22,874 nt of DNA, from contig CABUQK010000017.1 in assembly GCA_902493615.1 (NCBI GenBank), forward strand, positions 1 through 22,874, in the 5' to 3' direction. The translations under genes and the position numbers were made by a program. Source of the DNA: an uncultured Collinsella sp. GTDB taxonomy: Bacteria; Actinomycetota; Coriobacteriia; Coriobacteriales; Coriobacteriaceae. The first letter of the stretch is position 1, and every line of letters starts with the position of its first letter. A model generated the notes under the pieces. It worked only from the letters and a program-made list of their open reading frames with translations. It was not told the DNA's origin and searched no databases. Positions 15,588-22,841 of the stretch are shown piece after piece.

Positions 15588-16943
15588 TTAGTAGGCGCGA
15601 TCGTTGAGCGTGCTCCAGAGCTTCTTGGACTCAGCCATGGTCCACGCGTTGATCTTGTCCTCATCAATGCCAACGAACTCGCGATCCTTGTACAGGACGC
15701 GGCCGTTGATGATGGTGGTGCGGCAGTTTTTGCCCATCATGCCAAAGAGCATGTGGCCGTCGACGTTCTCCTCGCTCAGCGGCGTAAAGGGCTTGTAGTC
15801 CATTACGATGACGTCGGCGGCAGCGCCGGGCTCAAGCACACCGAGCTTGCGATCGAAGTACTTGCTCGCCATCTTGGCGTTGTTCTCGAACAGCATCGTC
15901 ATGGCCTCGCACCAGCCCACGTTGGGCATAGCGGCGTTGTGGCGCTGAATGATCAGAAAAACCTTGAGACTCTCGAGCATATCGTGGGTGTAGGCGTCGG
16001 TGCCCATGCACACGGGGATGCCGCGGCGGAAGAACTCGAGCACGGGGGCGCAGCCCACGGCGTTTCCCATATTGGATTCGGGGTTGTTGACCAGCCAGGT
16101 GCCGGACTCCTTGACGATATCCATCTCGGCGGGCGTCACATGGATGCAGTGGCCGAGCATGGTGTCGGGACCGAGCAGGTTGTGCTGCAGCAGGCGCTCG
16201 ACGGGGCTGATGCCGCCGCGGTTGAGGCGGGAGTCCCACACATCGTTCATGCCCTCGCACACGTGGATGTGGAAGCCGGTCAGGCCGTTGTTGGCCTCGG
16301 CCATCTTGTCCATGGTCTCGTCCGACAGCGTAAAGGTGGCATGTCCGCCAAACATGGCGGCGATCATGTGGTTATCGTTATCGCGACGCTCCTTGGCGGC
16401 CCACTGGGCAAACTCGGCGTTCTCGGCAATAGCCTGGTCGCACTTTTCCTGACCACGGCGGTCGGAAACCTCGTAGCACAGGCACGAACGCATGCCCAGC
16501 TCCTGAGCGGCGTCCTTAATGGTAAAGAGGCTGCCCGGAATCTCGCAGAAGCTCGCATGGTGATCGAAGATCGTGGTGACGCCGTCGCGGATGGAATCCA
16601 GAATCGTGGCATAGGCGCTGGCCTTGGTGCCGTCGACCGTCAGGTTGTCGTCGATCTTCCACCACTGCTGCTCAAGATTCTCCAGGAAGTTGGTGGGGTT
16701 GCAGCCCTTAATGGCAAGGCCGCGGGCCAGACCCGAGTAGATGTGGGTGTGGCAGTTGATAAGTCCGGGCATGATGAGGTTGCCCTGGGCGTCGACGTAC
16801 TCGGCATCCGGGTACTTGGCCTTGAGCTCGCGCTCGGGGCCCACTTCGACGATCGTATCTCCGTCAATGGCGACCGCACCGTTGGGAATGAACGGAGTCT
16901 GAGCGTTGCGGGTAAAGACGGAACCGTTAGCGACCAGAAGCAT
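15588..16943 (-). CDS. ssnA: SsnA-type amidohydrolase
   Basis: Metal-dependent aminohydrolase or amidohydrolase of the SsnA family, part of the atrazine chlorohydrolase/guanine deaminase group. Counting from the ATG at 16943 (451 residues), the metal site shows HTH (H65, H67), HIHV (H225, H227), GHCIH (H265, H268) and GTDAY (D316), the complete set for this superfamily. The start at 16943 has AAGGGAG 5 bases upstream; an in-frame ATG at 16961 lies in front of that site and is rejected. The gene follows the permease after a 196-bp structured gap. In related clusters SsnA acts with YgfK and hydroxylase on purine-derived rings. Its exact substrate is not known to me; deamination of a purine or ring opening are both possible. 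Confidence 0.92.
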   Translation of the reverse strand: MLLVANGSVFTRNAQTPFIPNGAVAIDGDTIVEVGPERELKAKYPDAEYVDAQGNLIMPGLINCHTHIYSGLARGLAIKGCNPTNFLENLEQQWWKIDDNLTVDGTKASAYATILDSIRDGVTTIFDHHASFCEIPGSLFTIKDAAQELGMRSCLCYEVSDRRGQEKCDQAIAENAEFAQWAAKERRDNDNHMIAAMFGGHATFTLSDETMDKMAEANNGLTGFHIHVCEGMNDVWDSRLNRGGISPVERLLQHNLLGPDTMLGHCIHVTPAEMDIVKESGTWLVNNPESNMGNAVGCAPVLEFFRRGIPVCMGTDAYTHDMLESLKVFLIIQRHNAAMPNVGWCEAMTMLFENNAKMASKYFDRKLGVLEPGAAADVIVMDYKPFTPLSEENVDGHMLFGMMGKNCRTTIINGRVLYKDREFVGIDEDKINAWTMAESKKLWSTLNDRAY

Positions 16944-16960
16944 AAATGCTCCCTTCAACA

Positions 16961-17123
16961 TCAGAGGCGGGGTTTGACACCTCTGACATGGCGGAAGTGC
17001 GAAGCGCCGGCCTACACCGGAAACGGGCCCTCTCCCGTCAACGCTTCACCAAAGGGACAAGCCCTTTGAAGTGCGGCTTGGCGCCGCATGGCGCCGGCGG
17101 ACGAGGCGATGCGTCCGCCGGCG
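16961..17123 (-). promoter_or_regulatory. Structured leader with four hairpins between permease and ssnA
   Basis: The 196-bp gap holds a series of stems. In transcription order they are: a perfect 12-bp stem CGCCGGCGGACG/CGTCCGCCGGCG (17092-17103, 17112-17123), GGCGCC/GGCGCC (17080-17085, 17090-17095), CAAAGGG/CCCTTTG (17050-17056, 17062-17068) and TCAGAGG/CCTCTGA (16961-16967, 16980-16986). The first two overlap, so they may be alternative folds. None has a T-tail. It could be an mRNA processing or attenuation region. I recognise no known riboswitch. Confidence 0.55.
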
Positions 17124-17139
17124 AATAGCACCGAATTGG

Positions 17140-18534
17140 TTACTTCTTGCTCTCGGGCAGGACCAGATCCACAGCGGCATCCTTGGCGGCATCGATGTGC
17201 TGAGCCACGACCGGCGTCTGCGGAAGGATCAGGTTAAGGACAATGGCCATGATGGCGGTGGGGGTCACGGCGTTGGAGCCGATGACGGTGGACACCCAAG
17301 CGGGCATACCCTCGCCGGCAAGGCAACCGCTGGCCATCCAGATACCCAGGCCAAAGACGACGGAGGTACCGACGATGGTGGTAGTGCGCTGCGTAAGGCC
17401 CTCGCGGGTGAACATGCGCACGCCGTTCATGGTGATGGTGCCAAAGACGCCTACGGTCGCGCCGCCGATGACGGGCTGCGGGATAGCGGAAAGGACGGCA
17501 GAGAGCTGCGGGAACAGACCGGCGATGGCAAAGACGGCCGCGATGATCACAAAGACCCACTTGTTGACGACCTTGTTGGAGCAGATGATGCCCACGTTCT
17601 GGCCAAGGGCGCTGGTGGGAAGACCGCCCAGCAGGCCGCCGACCATAGAAGTGAGGCCCTGGGACACGATAGCGCCGGAGAGCTCGCGCTCGGTGGGCAT
17701 ACGGTCGATGGAGCCCAGGCAGGCGGCGGAGACGTCACCGATAACCTGGATGGCAACCATGGGGAACACGACGGCGAGGGTAATGCAGACCTCGGGATCA
17801 AACTCGAGCGCGTAGGGCATGAGCTTGGGAAGAGCGAAGACCTGAGCGGTGGCGACGCTGGAGAAGTCGATCATGCCAAAGGGGATCGAAACGATCATGC
17901 CAACGATCATGCCAAAGAACACGGATCCCAGCTTGAGCGTGCCCTTGCCAAAGTTGGCGAGCGCGAAGACCACAGCGAAGGTGATCAGGGCGACGCACCA
18001 AGCCTGCGGGGTACCCCACAGCGGCGTGCCCATGCCACCGGCCATGTACTTGACGGCCGTGGGATAGAGAGAGACGCCAATGGAGAAGATGACCGTACCG
18101 GTCACGACGGGCGGGAACAGCCACTTGATCTTGCTGTAGGCCAGACCAAAGAGGACAGCAACGGCACCGCCGACGATCTCGCCGCCCAGCAGCGCGCCAA
18201 AGCTAAAGCCCGAGGCGCCCATGGCCTGCAGGGCCGGGAGGAACGCGAACGAAACACCCATGACGATGGGCAGGCCGCCGCCGATACGACGGAAGGGAGC
18301 GAAGGCCTGAAGGGCCGTGTCGATTGCCGAAAGAATGAGCGCGACCTGGATGATGTCGGTGCTCTGCTGGCTATTAAAGCCGTAGACGCCGGCCATGATG
18401 ACCGCCGGGGTAATGATGCCGGCAAACGATGCCAGTACGTGCTGAAGGGCACACGGGATCATTTCCTTAACGGGAGGCATGCCTTCGCGAGTGAACAGGG
18501 CTTCAGTGCCGTTCGTAACCGTCTCCTGGGTCAT
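17140..18534 (-). CDS. NCS2-family nucleobase (xanthine/uracil) permease
   Basis: Membrane transporter that imports a purine base, probably with a proton, to feed the operon. The 464 residues match NCS2 length, with many hydrophobic helices (family: 14 segments). Family landmarks are ALQHVLASFAG (29-39), GGLPIVMGVSFAF (86-98) and LPTSALGQNVGII (305-317) with the conserved QN (312-313). Two residues differ from E. coli XanQ by alignment from memory: the TM8 glutamate of EAVGD is Q263 here (QVIGD, D267 kept), and the TM9 aspartate of ADGL is Q292 (SQGL). This suggests an altered substrate or coupling. It is the first gene of the operon, divergent from the YheO-type regulator. Substrate (urate, xanthine, hypoxanthine) cannot be decided here. 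Confidence 0.92.
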   Translation of the reverse strand: MTQETVTNGTEALFTREGMPPVKEMIPCALQHVLASFAGIITPAVIMAGVYGFNSQQSTDIIQVALILSAIDTALQAFAPFRRIGGGLPIVMGVSFAFLPALQAMGASGFSFGALLGGEIVGGAVAVLFGLAYSKIKWLFPPVVTGTVIFSIGVSLYPTAVKYMAGGMGTPLWGTPQAWCVALITFAVVFALANFGKGTLKLGSVFFGMIVGMIVSIPFGMIDFSSVATAQVFALPKLMPYALEFDPEVCITLAVVFPMVAIQVIGDVSAACLGSIDRMPTERELSGAIVSQGLTSMVGGLLGGLPTSALGQNVGIICSNKVVNKWVFVIIAAVFAIAGLFPQLSAVLSAIPQPVIGGATVGVFGTITMNGVRMFTREGLTQRTTTIVGTSVVFGLGIWMASGCLAGEGMPAWVSTVIGSNAVTPTAIMAIVLNLILPQTPVVAQHIDAAKDAAVDLVLPESKK

Positions 18535-18629
18535 TTGACCACCAATCCTCGAAGTAGTTGTTTTCGCATCTAACGCTCTATTGTGACGCAGTGCGGGGTT
18601 GAGGTTGTGCCTTCATTGCATATCGTATT

Positions 18630-18648
18630 AAAGATGATTCTCATTCTC
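18630..18648. promoter_or_regulatory. Fur-box-like sequence in the divergent intergenic region
   Basis: The 352-bp region 18535-18886 between permease and regulator is visibly more AT-rich than its neighbours. At 18630-18648, read on the minus strand, GAGAATGAGAATCATCTTT matches the classical 19-bp Fur consensus at 14 positions by my hand count. Two TGGTCAA boxes lie at 18719 and 18747, and a third (minus strand) directly precedes the permease ATG. No convincing -35/-10 pair was found for either gene. Confidence 0.3.
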
Positions 18649-18886
18649 AATAATAATTTTTTGTTATCAGACTATTCTTCAGCTGAAATAACGCATTTCC
18701 GCAGGTCAGGAAAGTGTCTGGTCAAAATAACATCTAACTTTTCTTTTGGTCAACCGTTTACCGCTAAATTCCTACCGTTCGTCTGCATTACGCAATGTAC
18801 CTGCGGATATACGAGATGATGGGCAGCGTGTTACCATGAGAAAAAATTGTTATGAACATTTCCGTTTTCACCCAAAGGAGTTGCCC

Positions 18887-19543
18887 GTGAACGAGACCGT
18901 ACGCCGCTTTTTGCCGATGGTCGATTTTCTGGAGCAGATACTCGGCAAAAACAGCGAAATCGTGCTGCACGATTTCTCGGATCCCGACCACGCCATCGTC
19001 GATATTCGCAACGGCATCGTGAGCGGTCGCAAGGTCGGCGGTCCCGCCACCGACCTTGCGCTCAAGATCATGCACGACGCCAAGTATCGCGACCTGCCGT
19101 TTATTACGGGCTACGAGGGGCGCGGTGCCGGCGGCAAGACGTTGGAGTCAGCGACGTACTTTATCCGCGAGAATGATGAGATCGTCGGTATGCTCTGCGT
19201 CAACACCGACCTCTCGACCGTGCGCTCCATCAACGCCATGGCGCAGCAGCTCATGGCGTGCTTCGACGCGGCGCCGACGCGCACGGAGCCCGCCCCTATC
19301 GAGGTCGAAAGCCTTTCGGAGTCTACACAGGAGCTCATCGACCGCAGCATTGCCGAGTTGCTGAGCGCGCGCGGGCTGGATGTAGCGTCGCTTGGTCAGA
19401 GCGACCGCGTGGACGTCATTCGCCACCTCAGCGGTAACGGGGTGTTCATGCTCAAGGGCGCCGTGGCCTGCGCCGCCGCCGCGCTGGGCATCTCTGAGCC
19501 CAGCGTCTACCGCTACCTGCAAAAAGTCCGCAAGGAAGGCTAA
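18887..19543 (+). CDS. YheO-type PAS / helix-turn-helix transcriptional regulator
   Basis: DNA-binding regulator of the YheO-like PAS plus HTH_22 family, likely controlling the divergent purine operon. It has 218 residues from the GTG at 18887, which has AAAGGAG 6 bases upstream; an in-frame ATG at 18836 lacks such a site. Residues 1-115 form the PAS-like sensor (FLPMVDFLEQILGKNSEIVL, then GKTLESATYFIRE and GMLCVNTDLS). Residues 165-216 form the C-terminal HTH, ending with ALGISEPSVYRYLQKVRK. The ligand is unknown; a purine or intermediate is inferred from the divergent arrangement. It ends 44 bp before a bidirectional terminator. Confidence 0.9.
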   Translation: MNETVRRFLPMVDFLEQILGKNSEIVLHDFSDPDHAIVDIRNGIVSGRKVGGPATDLALKIMHDAKYRDLPFITGYEGRGAGGKTLESATYFIRENDEIVGMLCVNTDLSTVRSINAMAQQLMACFDAAPTRTEPAPIEVESLSESTQELIDRSIAELLSARGLDVASLGQSDRVDVIRHLSGNGVFMLKGAVACAAAALGISEPSVYRYLQKVRKEG

Positions 19544-19587
19544 CGAGCAAAATGGAGTGCGGCTCCACAAGCGATCCGTCACTTGAT

Positions 19588-19625
19588 AAAAGACCCTGCA
19601 GCTCGCACGCGCTGCAGGGTCTTTT
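19588..19625. terminator. Bidirectional intrinsic terminator
   Basis: A 15-bp perfect stem (19588-19602 with 19611-19625) with an 8-base loop. A runs on the left and T runs on the right (TCTTTTT), so it terminates both the regulator gene and the convergent ridA. Confidence 0.93.
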
Positions 19626-19655
19626 TGCATGTCATGTTTAGTTGTGGCCAACGCC

Positions 19656-20033
19656 TTAGAGAGCGGCAACGACCTCGATCTCGACCAGACCGCCAGCCGG
19701 AAGGGCGGCAACCTGGAAGGCGCTGCGCGCGGGGAACGGGGCCTCAAACTTGGAGGCGTAGATCTCGTTCACGGCGGCGAAGTCGGCGATGTCGGCCAGG
19801 TAGACCGTGGTCTTGACGACATCGGCAAAGGTAGCGCCGGCAGCGGTCAGCAGGGCCTCGACGTTGGCGAGGGACTGCTTGGCCTGGGCCTCGACGCCCT
19901 CGGGCATCTTGCCGGTCGTGGGATCGATGCCCAGCTGGCCGGACAGGAACACCATGTTGCCGGCCTGGATACCGGGGGAATACGGGCCGATGGCTGCGGG
20001 TGCGTTATCGGAAGACACGACGGTCTTGCTCAT
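19656..20033 (-). CDS. ridA: RidA family enamine/imine deaminase
   Basis: Small cytosolic protein that hydrolyses reactive enamines and imines such as 2-aminoacrylate, protecting PLP enzymes. From the ATG at 20033 it has 125 residues, normal for RidA, and AAGGAG lies 6 bases upstream; an in-frame start at 20108 falls inside a hairpin and is rejected. Visible features are IGPYSPG (15-21, with Y18), FLSGQLG (29-35), and FPARSAFQVAALP with the catalytic R103, then VEIEVVA with E120. It is a separate transcription unit with its own promoter. Because purine and urate catabolism in related clusters includes a diaminopropionate ammonia-lyase that releases 2-aminoacrylate, a supporting role is possible, but no such lyase is in the window. 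Confidence 0.95.
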   Translation of the reverse strand: MSKTVVSSDNAPAAIGPYSPGIQAGNMVFLSGQLGIDPTTGKMPEGVEAQAKQSLANVEALLTAAGATFADVVKTTVYLADIADFAAVNEIYASKFEAPFPARSAFQVAALPAGGLVEIEVVAAL

Positions 20034-20066
20034 GTTTTTCTCCTTACGATCAATTGAGAGAGCGTG

Positions 20067-20114
20067 AGCGCGGTGTTCACACCGGGAGGCACAGTTCGGT
20101 CTGAACACCGCGCT
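20067..20114 (-). promoter_or_regulatory. Perfect 13-bp hairpin at the 5' end of the ridA message
   Basis: AGCGCGGTGTTCA (20067-20079) and TGAACACCGCGCT (20102-20114) are exact reverse complements with a 22-base spacer. The element starts about 9 bases after the -10 box, so it would be the very start of the transcript or an operator over the start site. Confidence 0.8.
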
Positions 20115-20122
20115 TGATTGGG

Positions 20123-20151
20123 ATAGTACTCAAGGTTTCTGTTTGATGCAA
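20123..20151 (-). promoter_or_regulatory. Sigma-70-type promoter of ridA
   Basis: On the minus strand TTGCAT (20151-20146) is followed after exactly 17 bp by TACTAT (20128-20123). Four of six bases match the -35 consensus and four of six the -10, with ideal spacing. The start site would lie at about 20115, at the hairpin edge. Confidence 0.65.
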
Positions 20152-20269
20152 GAATATTATCAGCTTGCGAGAATATTTTATCGCCCAACGGTTTCCCCGA
20201 ACCGCTGAACGGTTCTCATGTGGAGCAGCCAGTCCAAGCTGCTGAAGACTTTGTCCTGCTTAGGCTGCG

Positions 20270-20301
20270 GGCGTCGCCCACCGCAGCGACGCCACTATAC
20301 T
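20270..20301 (+). promoter_or_regulatory. Hairpin and -10 box before the U32 gene
   Basis: GGCGTCGC (20270-20277) and GCGACGCC (20286-20293) form an 8-bp dyad, and a -10-like TATACT (20296-20301) follows three bases later. The dyad covers the place of a -35 box, where no good match is seen, suggesting an operator. The rest of 20152-20269 shows only a small hairpin GAACCG/CGGTTC (20199-20204, 20210-20215). Confidence 0.4.
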
Positions 20302-20333
20302 TTTGAATATCTGAGCATTTTGAAAGGCAGGAT

Positions 20334-22826
20334 ATGACCGCAACCGCCAGCCGAACCACTAACCGCAGGCCCGAGCTTTTGGCCCCCGCCGGAGGCCCGG
20401 AGCCCTTTGCCGCCGCGCTCGCCGCCGGGGCAGACGCCATCTACTGCGGCATGGGCAGCTTCAACGCCCGCCGCAAGGCAACCAACTTTACCGACGAGGC
20501 CTTTGAGCAAGCCTGCCGCGCCGCGCATCTAGCCGGGTCGCGCGTCTACGTCACGGTCAACATCGTCATCAAGCAGTCCGAGATGGGCGATGCACTGCAG
20601 CTCATTCATCGCTGCTCCACGCTGGGCGCCGATGCCTTCATTATCCAGGACTGGGGTCTGTTCTTTGAGGCCAAGCGCACCATGCCCGGCATCGAGACAC
20701 ATATCTCGACCCAGGCGAACATCCACGACGACCGCGGAACCCTTTGGTGCCGTGAGCAGGGCGCCGACCGCGTGACTCTCTCGCGCGAGCTCTCCATCGA
20801 CGAAATCGCCGCCATTCACGACGCCGCGCCCGATGTGGACCTTGAGGTCTTCAGCCATGGCGCCATCTGCTTTTGCTACTCGGGCCTGTGCCTGCTGTCG
20901 AGCTTTGCCATGGCGGGACGATCGGCCAACCGCGGCATGTGCGCCCAGCCCTGCCGCCTGCCCTACGAGTTGATCGGCGAGAACGGTCGCGCGCTCTCCC
21001 CTGCCGGTCGCGAGCGCGCGCTGTGCCCGCGTGACACCAACACCTCACAGCTTGTTCGCCGTCTGTATGACGCCGGCGCCGCATCGCTCAAGCTCGAGGG
21101 CCGCATGAAGGCACCCGATTACGTGTACTCCATCGTTGATGTGTATCGTCACGAAATTGACGACATGCTATCCGGAGCCGCCGTTGCCAAGGACGAGGAA
21201 GCCGCCCGCCAGCGCCAGCTCAAGCGCTGCTTCAACCGCGACTTTACGCACGCCTATCAGGACGGCACCTCGGGCGACGAGATGATGAGCTATGAGCGTT
21301 CCAACAACCGCGGCCAGATCGTGGGCACGGTGCTGGGCAGCCGCCCGGCCAACCGCGATGTGCGCGGCCTCAAGTCCGACGACCGCCGTCGCCGCGCCGC
21401 CATCGCCCGCATTGAGCTGTTTGAGCCCGTGGGCAAAGGCGACCTGCTGGAGCTTCGCCACGATAACGAGTTTGACCAGTTCCTGACCACCATTGCCGCC
21501 GATGATGCCGCCGCCGGTGACATTATTGAGTGCCGCGTGCCCCGTAGCATGCCCGAGGGCTGCCGCGTGCGCGTGATTCGAAGCCAGAGCGCCATTGACG
21601 CCGCCGGCGCCGCGCTCAAGCGCGATGTGCTGCGCCGCCGAGCTGTTGACGTGTCCGTCGTGGCGCGCCTGGGCGAGCCGTTTACTGTCACACTCACCTG
21701 CTGTGACAACCCCGCGCTCACCGCCACCGCCACGGGCTTCACCGTCGAGGCCGCCAAGACCCGCGCCGTCGAGGCATCCGATCTGGTTGAGCACGTCGGG
21801 CGCATGGGCTCCTCTCCCTTTGAGGCCGCGAGCTTTGATGTGGCGCTCGATGAGGGCTGCGGCATGGGCTTCTCCGCCGTGCACAAGGTGCGCGCCGCCG
21901 CTTGTAAGGCGCTGGAAGAGGCCATTCTGGCACCGTACGAGGAGCGCGCAAAAACGCTCGAGTTGCCGGTGCTCGACAAATGTACGCGCCCCATGCCCAA
22001 GCACTACCGCGACGAGCCGCAGATCTGCGCCACCGTCACCTCGCTCGAGGCCGCCGAGGCAGCCCGCGCGGAGGGTGCAACGCGCATCTATATGACCACC
22101 GACGCGCTCGAGGCTGTCGGACTCTCCCCTGCCGATGCATTTGAGCAGGGTATCGTGCCCGTACTCGACGAGGTCTGCCGCGCCGTCGACCACGAGCGCG
22201 TCGATCCTTGGATCAATGCCGGAGCCACCGTCGCCGTCGGCAATATCTCCGAGCTCGCCGTAGCCGCTCATGCCGGCGCCACGGCCGAGATTCGCTCTTG
22301 CCTGCCGGTGCATAACACGCCCTGCATGGAGGCACTTGCCGAGCGCGGAGCCGGTGCGTTTTGGCTCTCGCCCGAGATCACGCTCGACGAGATCGTCTCG
22401 CTTGGCACCGCCGCGCCCGCAGCCCTGGGCATCACTGTGTTCGGCCGCCCGCGCGTTATGACGAGTGAGCACTGCATCCTGCAGGTGGCCAATGGCTGCA
22501 TCCACGATTGCGCTAACTGCCGCCTGCGCGCCCGCAAGCTGTCACTCAAGAATATCGACGGCAAGGTCATGCCCGTACGCACCGACATCCATGGCCGCTC
22601 TCGCCTGTACGACGCCTACCCCATCGACCTCACGCCGCAGGTTCCTCAGCTGCTCGATGCCGGCGTGCGTCGTCTCATGGTAGACGGAACGCTGCTCGAG
22701 ACAGATGAGGTGGGCCGTGCCGTCGCCCGCGTCCGTCGTGCCGTCGAAGCAGCACAGGCCGGCCGCAAGCCCGCCGCCCGCCTGCGCGGCGCCACCTCGG
22801 GCTGCATGTTTGTGGGAATTAGCTAA
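20334..22826 (+). CDS. U32 peptidase-family protein, RlhA-like, with long C-terminal part
   Basis: Member of the U32 family. Studied relatives (RlhA, TrhP) are not proteases in practice but install hydroxyl groups on 23S rRNA C2501 or tRNA U34, using prephenate-derived chemistry and an Fe-S cluster. It opens RPELLAPAGG (11-20). The U32 signature EVFSHGAICFCYSGLCLLSS (171-190) is followed by GRSANRGMCAQPCR, giving C179, C186, C203 and C207 as likely cluster ligands. The middle resembles the DUF3656 region. At 830 residues it exceeds E. coli RlhA (about 650-670). The extra part (about 560-830) looks like a second barrel remnant and carries four more cysteines, C714, C722, C726, C729, ending RGATSGCMFVGIS. 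AAGGCAGG lies before the ATG. RlhA-like is the best guess; the substrate RNA is not determined. Confidence 0.88.
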   Translation: MTATASRTTNRRPELLAPAGGPEPFAAALAAGADAIYCGMGSFNARRKATNFTDEAFEQACRAAHLAGSRVYVTVNIVIKQSEMGDALQLIHRCSTLGADAFIIQDWGLFFEAKRTMPGIETHISTQANIHDDRGTLWCREQGADRVTLSRELSIDEIAAIHDAAPDVDLEVFSHGAICFCYSGLCLLSSFAMAGRSANRGMCAQPCRLPYELIGENGRALSPAGRERALCPRDTNTSQLVRRLYDAGAASLKLEGRMKAPDYVYSIVDVYRHEIDDMLSGAAVAKDEEAARQRQLKRCFNRDFTHAYQDGTSGDEMMSYERSNNRGQIVGTVLGSRPANRDVRGLKSDDRRRRAAIARIELFEPVGKGDLLELRHDNEFDQFLTTIAADDAAAGDIIECRVPRSMPEGCRVRVIRSQSAIDAAGAALKRDVLRRRAVDVSVVARLGEPFTVTLTCCDNPALTATATGFTVEAAKTRAVEASDLVEHVGRMGSSPFEAASFDVALDEGCGMGFSAVHKVRAAACKALEEAILAPYEERAKTLELPVLDKCTRPMPKHYRDEPQICATVTSLEAAEAARAEGATRIYMTTDALEAVGLSPADAFEQGIVPVLDEVCRAVDHERVDPWINAGATVAVGNISELAVAAHAGATAEIRSCLPVHNTPCMEALAERGAGAFWLSPEITLDEIVSLGTAAPAALGITVFGRPRVMTSEHCILQVANGCIHDCANCRLRARKLSLKNIDGKVMPVRTDIHGRSRLYDAYPIDLTPQVPQLLDAGVRRLMVDGTLLETDEVGRAVARVRRAVEAAQAGRKPAARLRGATSGCMFVGIS

Positions 22827-22841
22827 CCGAAAGGCTTACAC

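Noticed and set aside
17092..17123. Terminator after the permease
   Set aside because: The stem is perfect but followed by GC-rich sequence rather than T residues, so it is listed as leader structure.
10437..18573. Very long open frames on the plus strand opposite the hydroxylase, ygfK, ssnA and permease genes
   Set aside because: They mirror the real genes in GC-rich DNA, lack ribosome sites and show low-complexity Ala/Gly/Leu/His composition with no domain motifs.
18746..18886. Extended N-terminus of the YheO-type regulator
   Set aside because: The AAAGGAG site and the family's usual opening both point to the GTG at 18887.
20034..20108. Extended N-terminus of RidA
   Set aside because: The segment includes the leader hairpin and ribosome site, and RidA proteins normally begin near MSKTVVSS.
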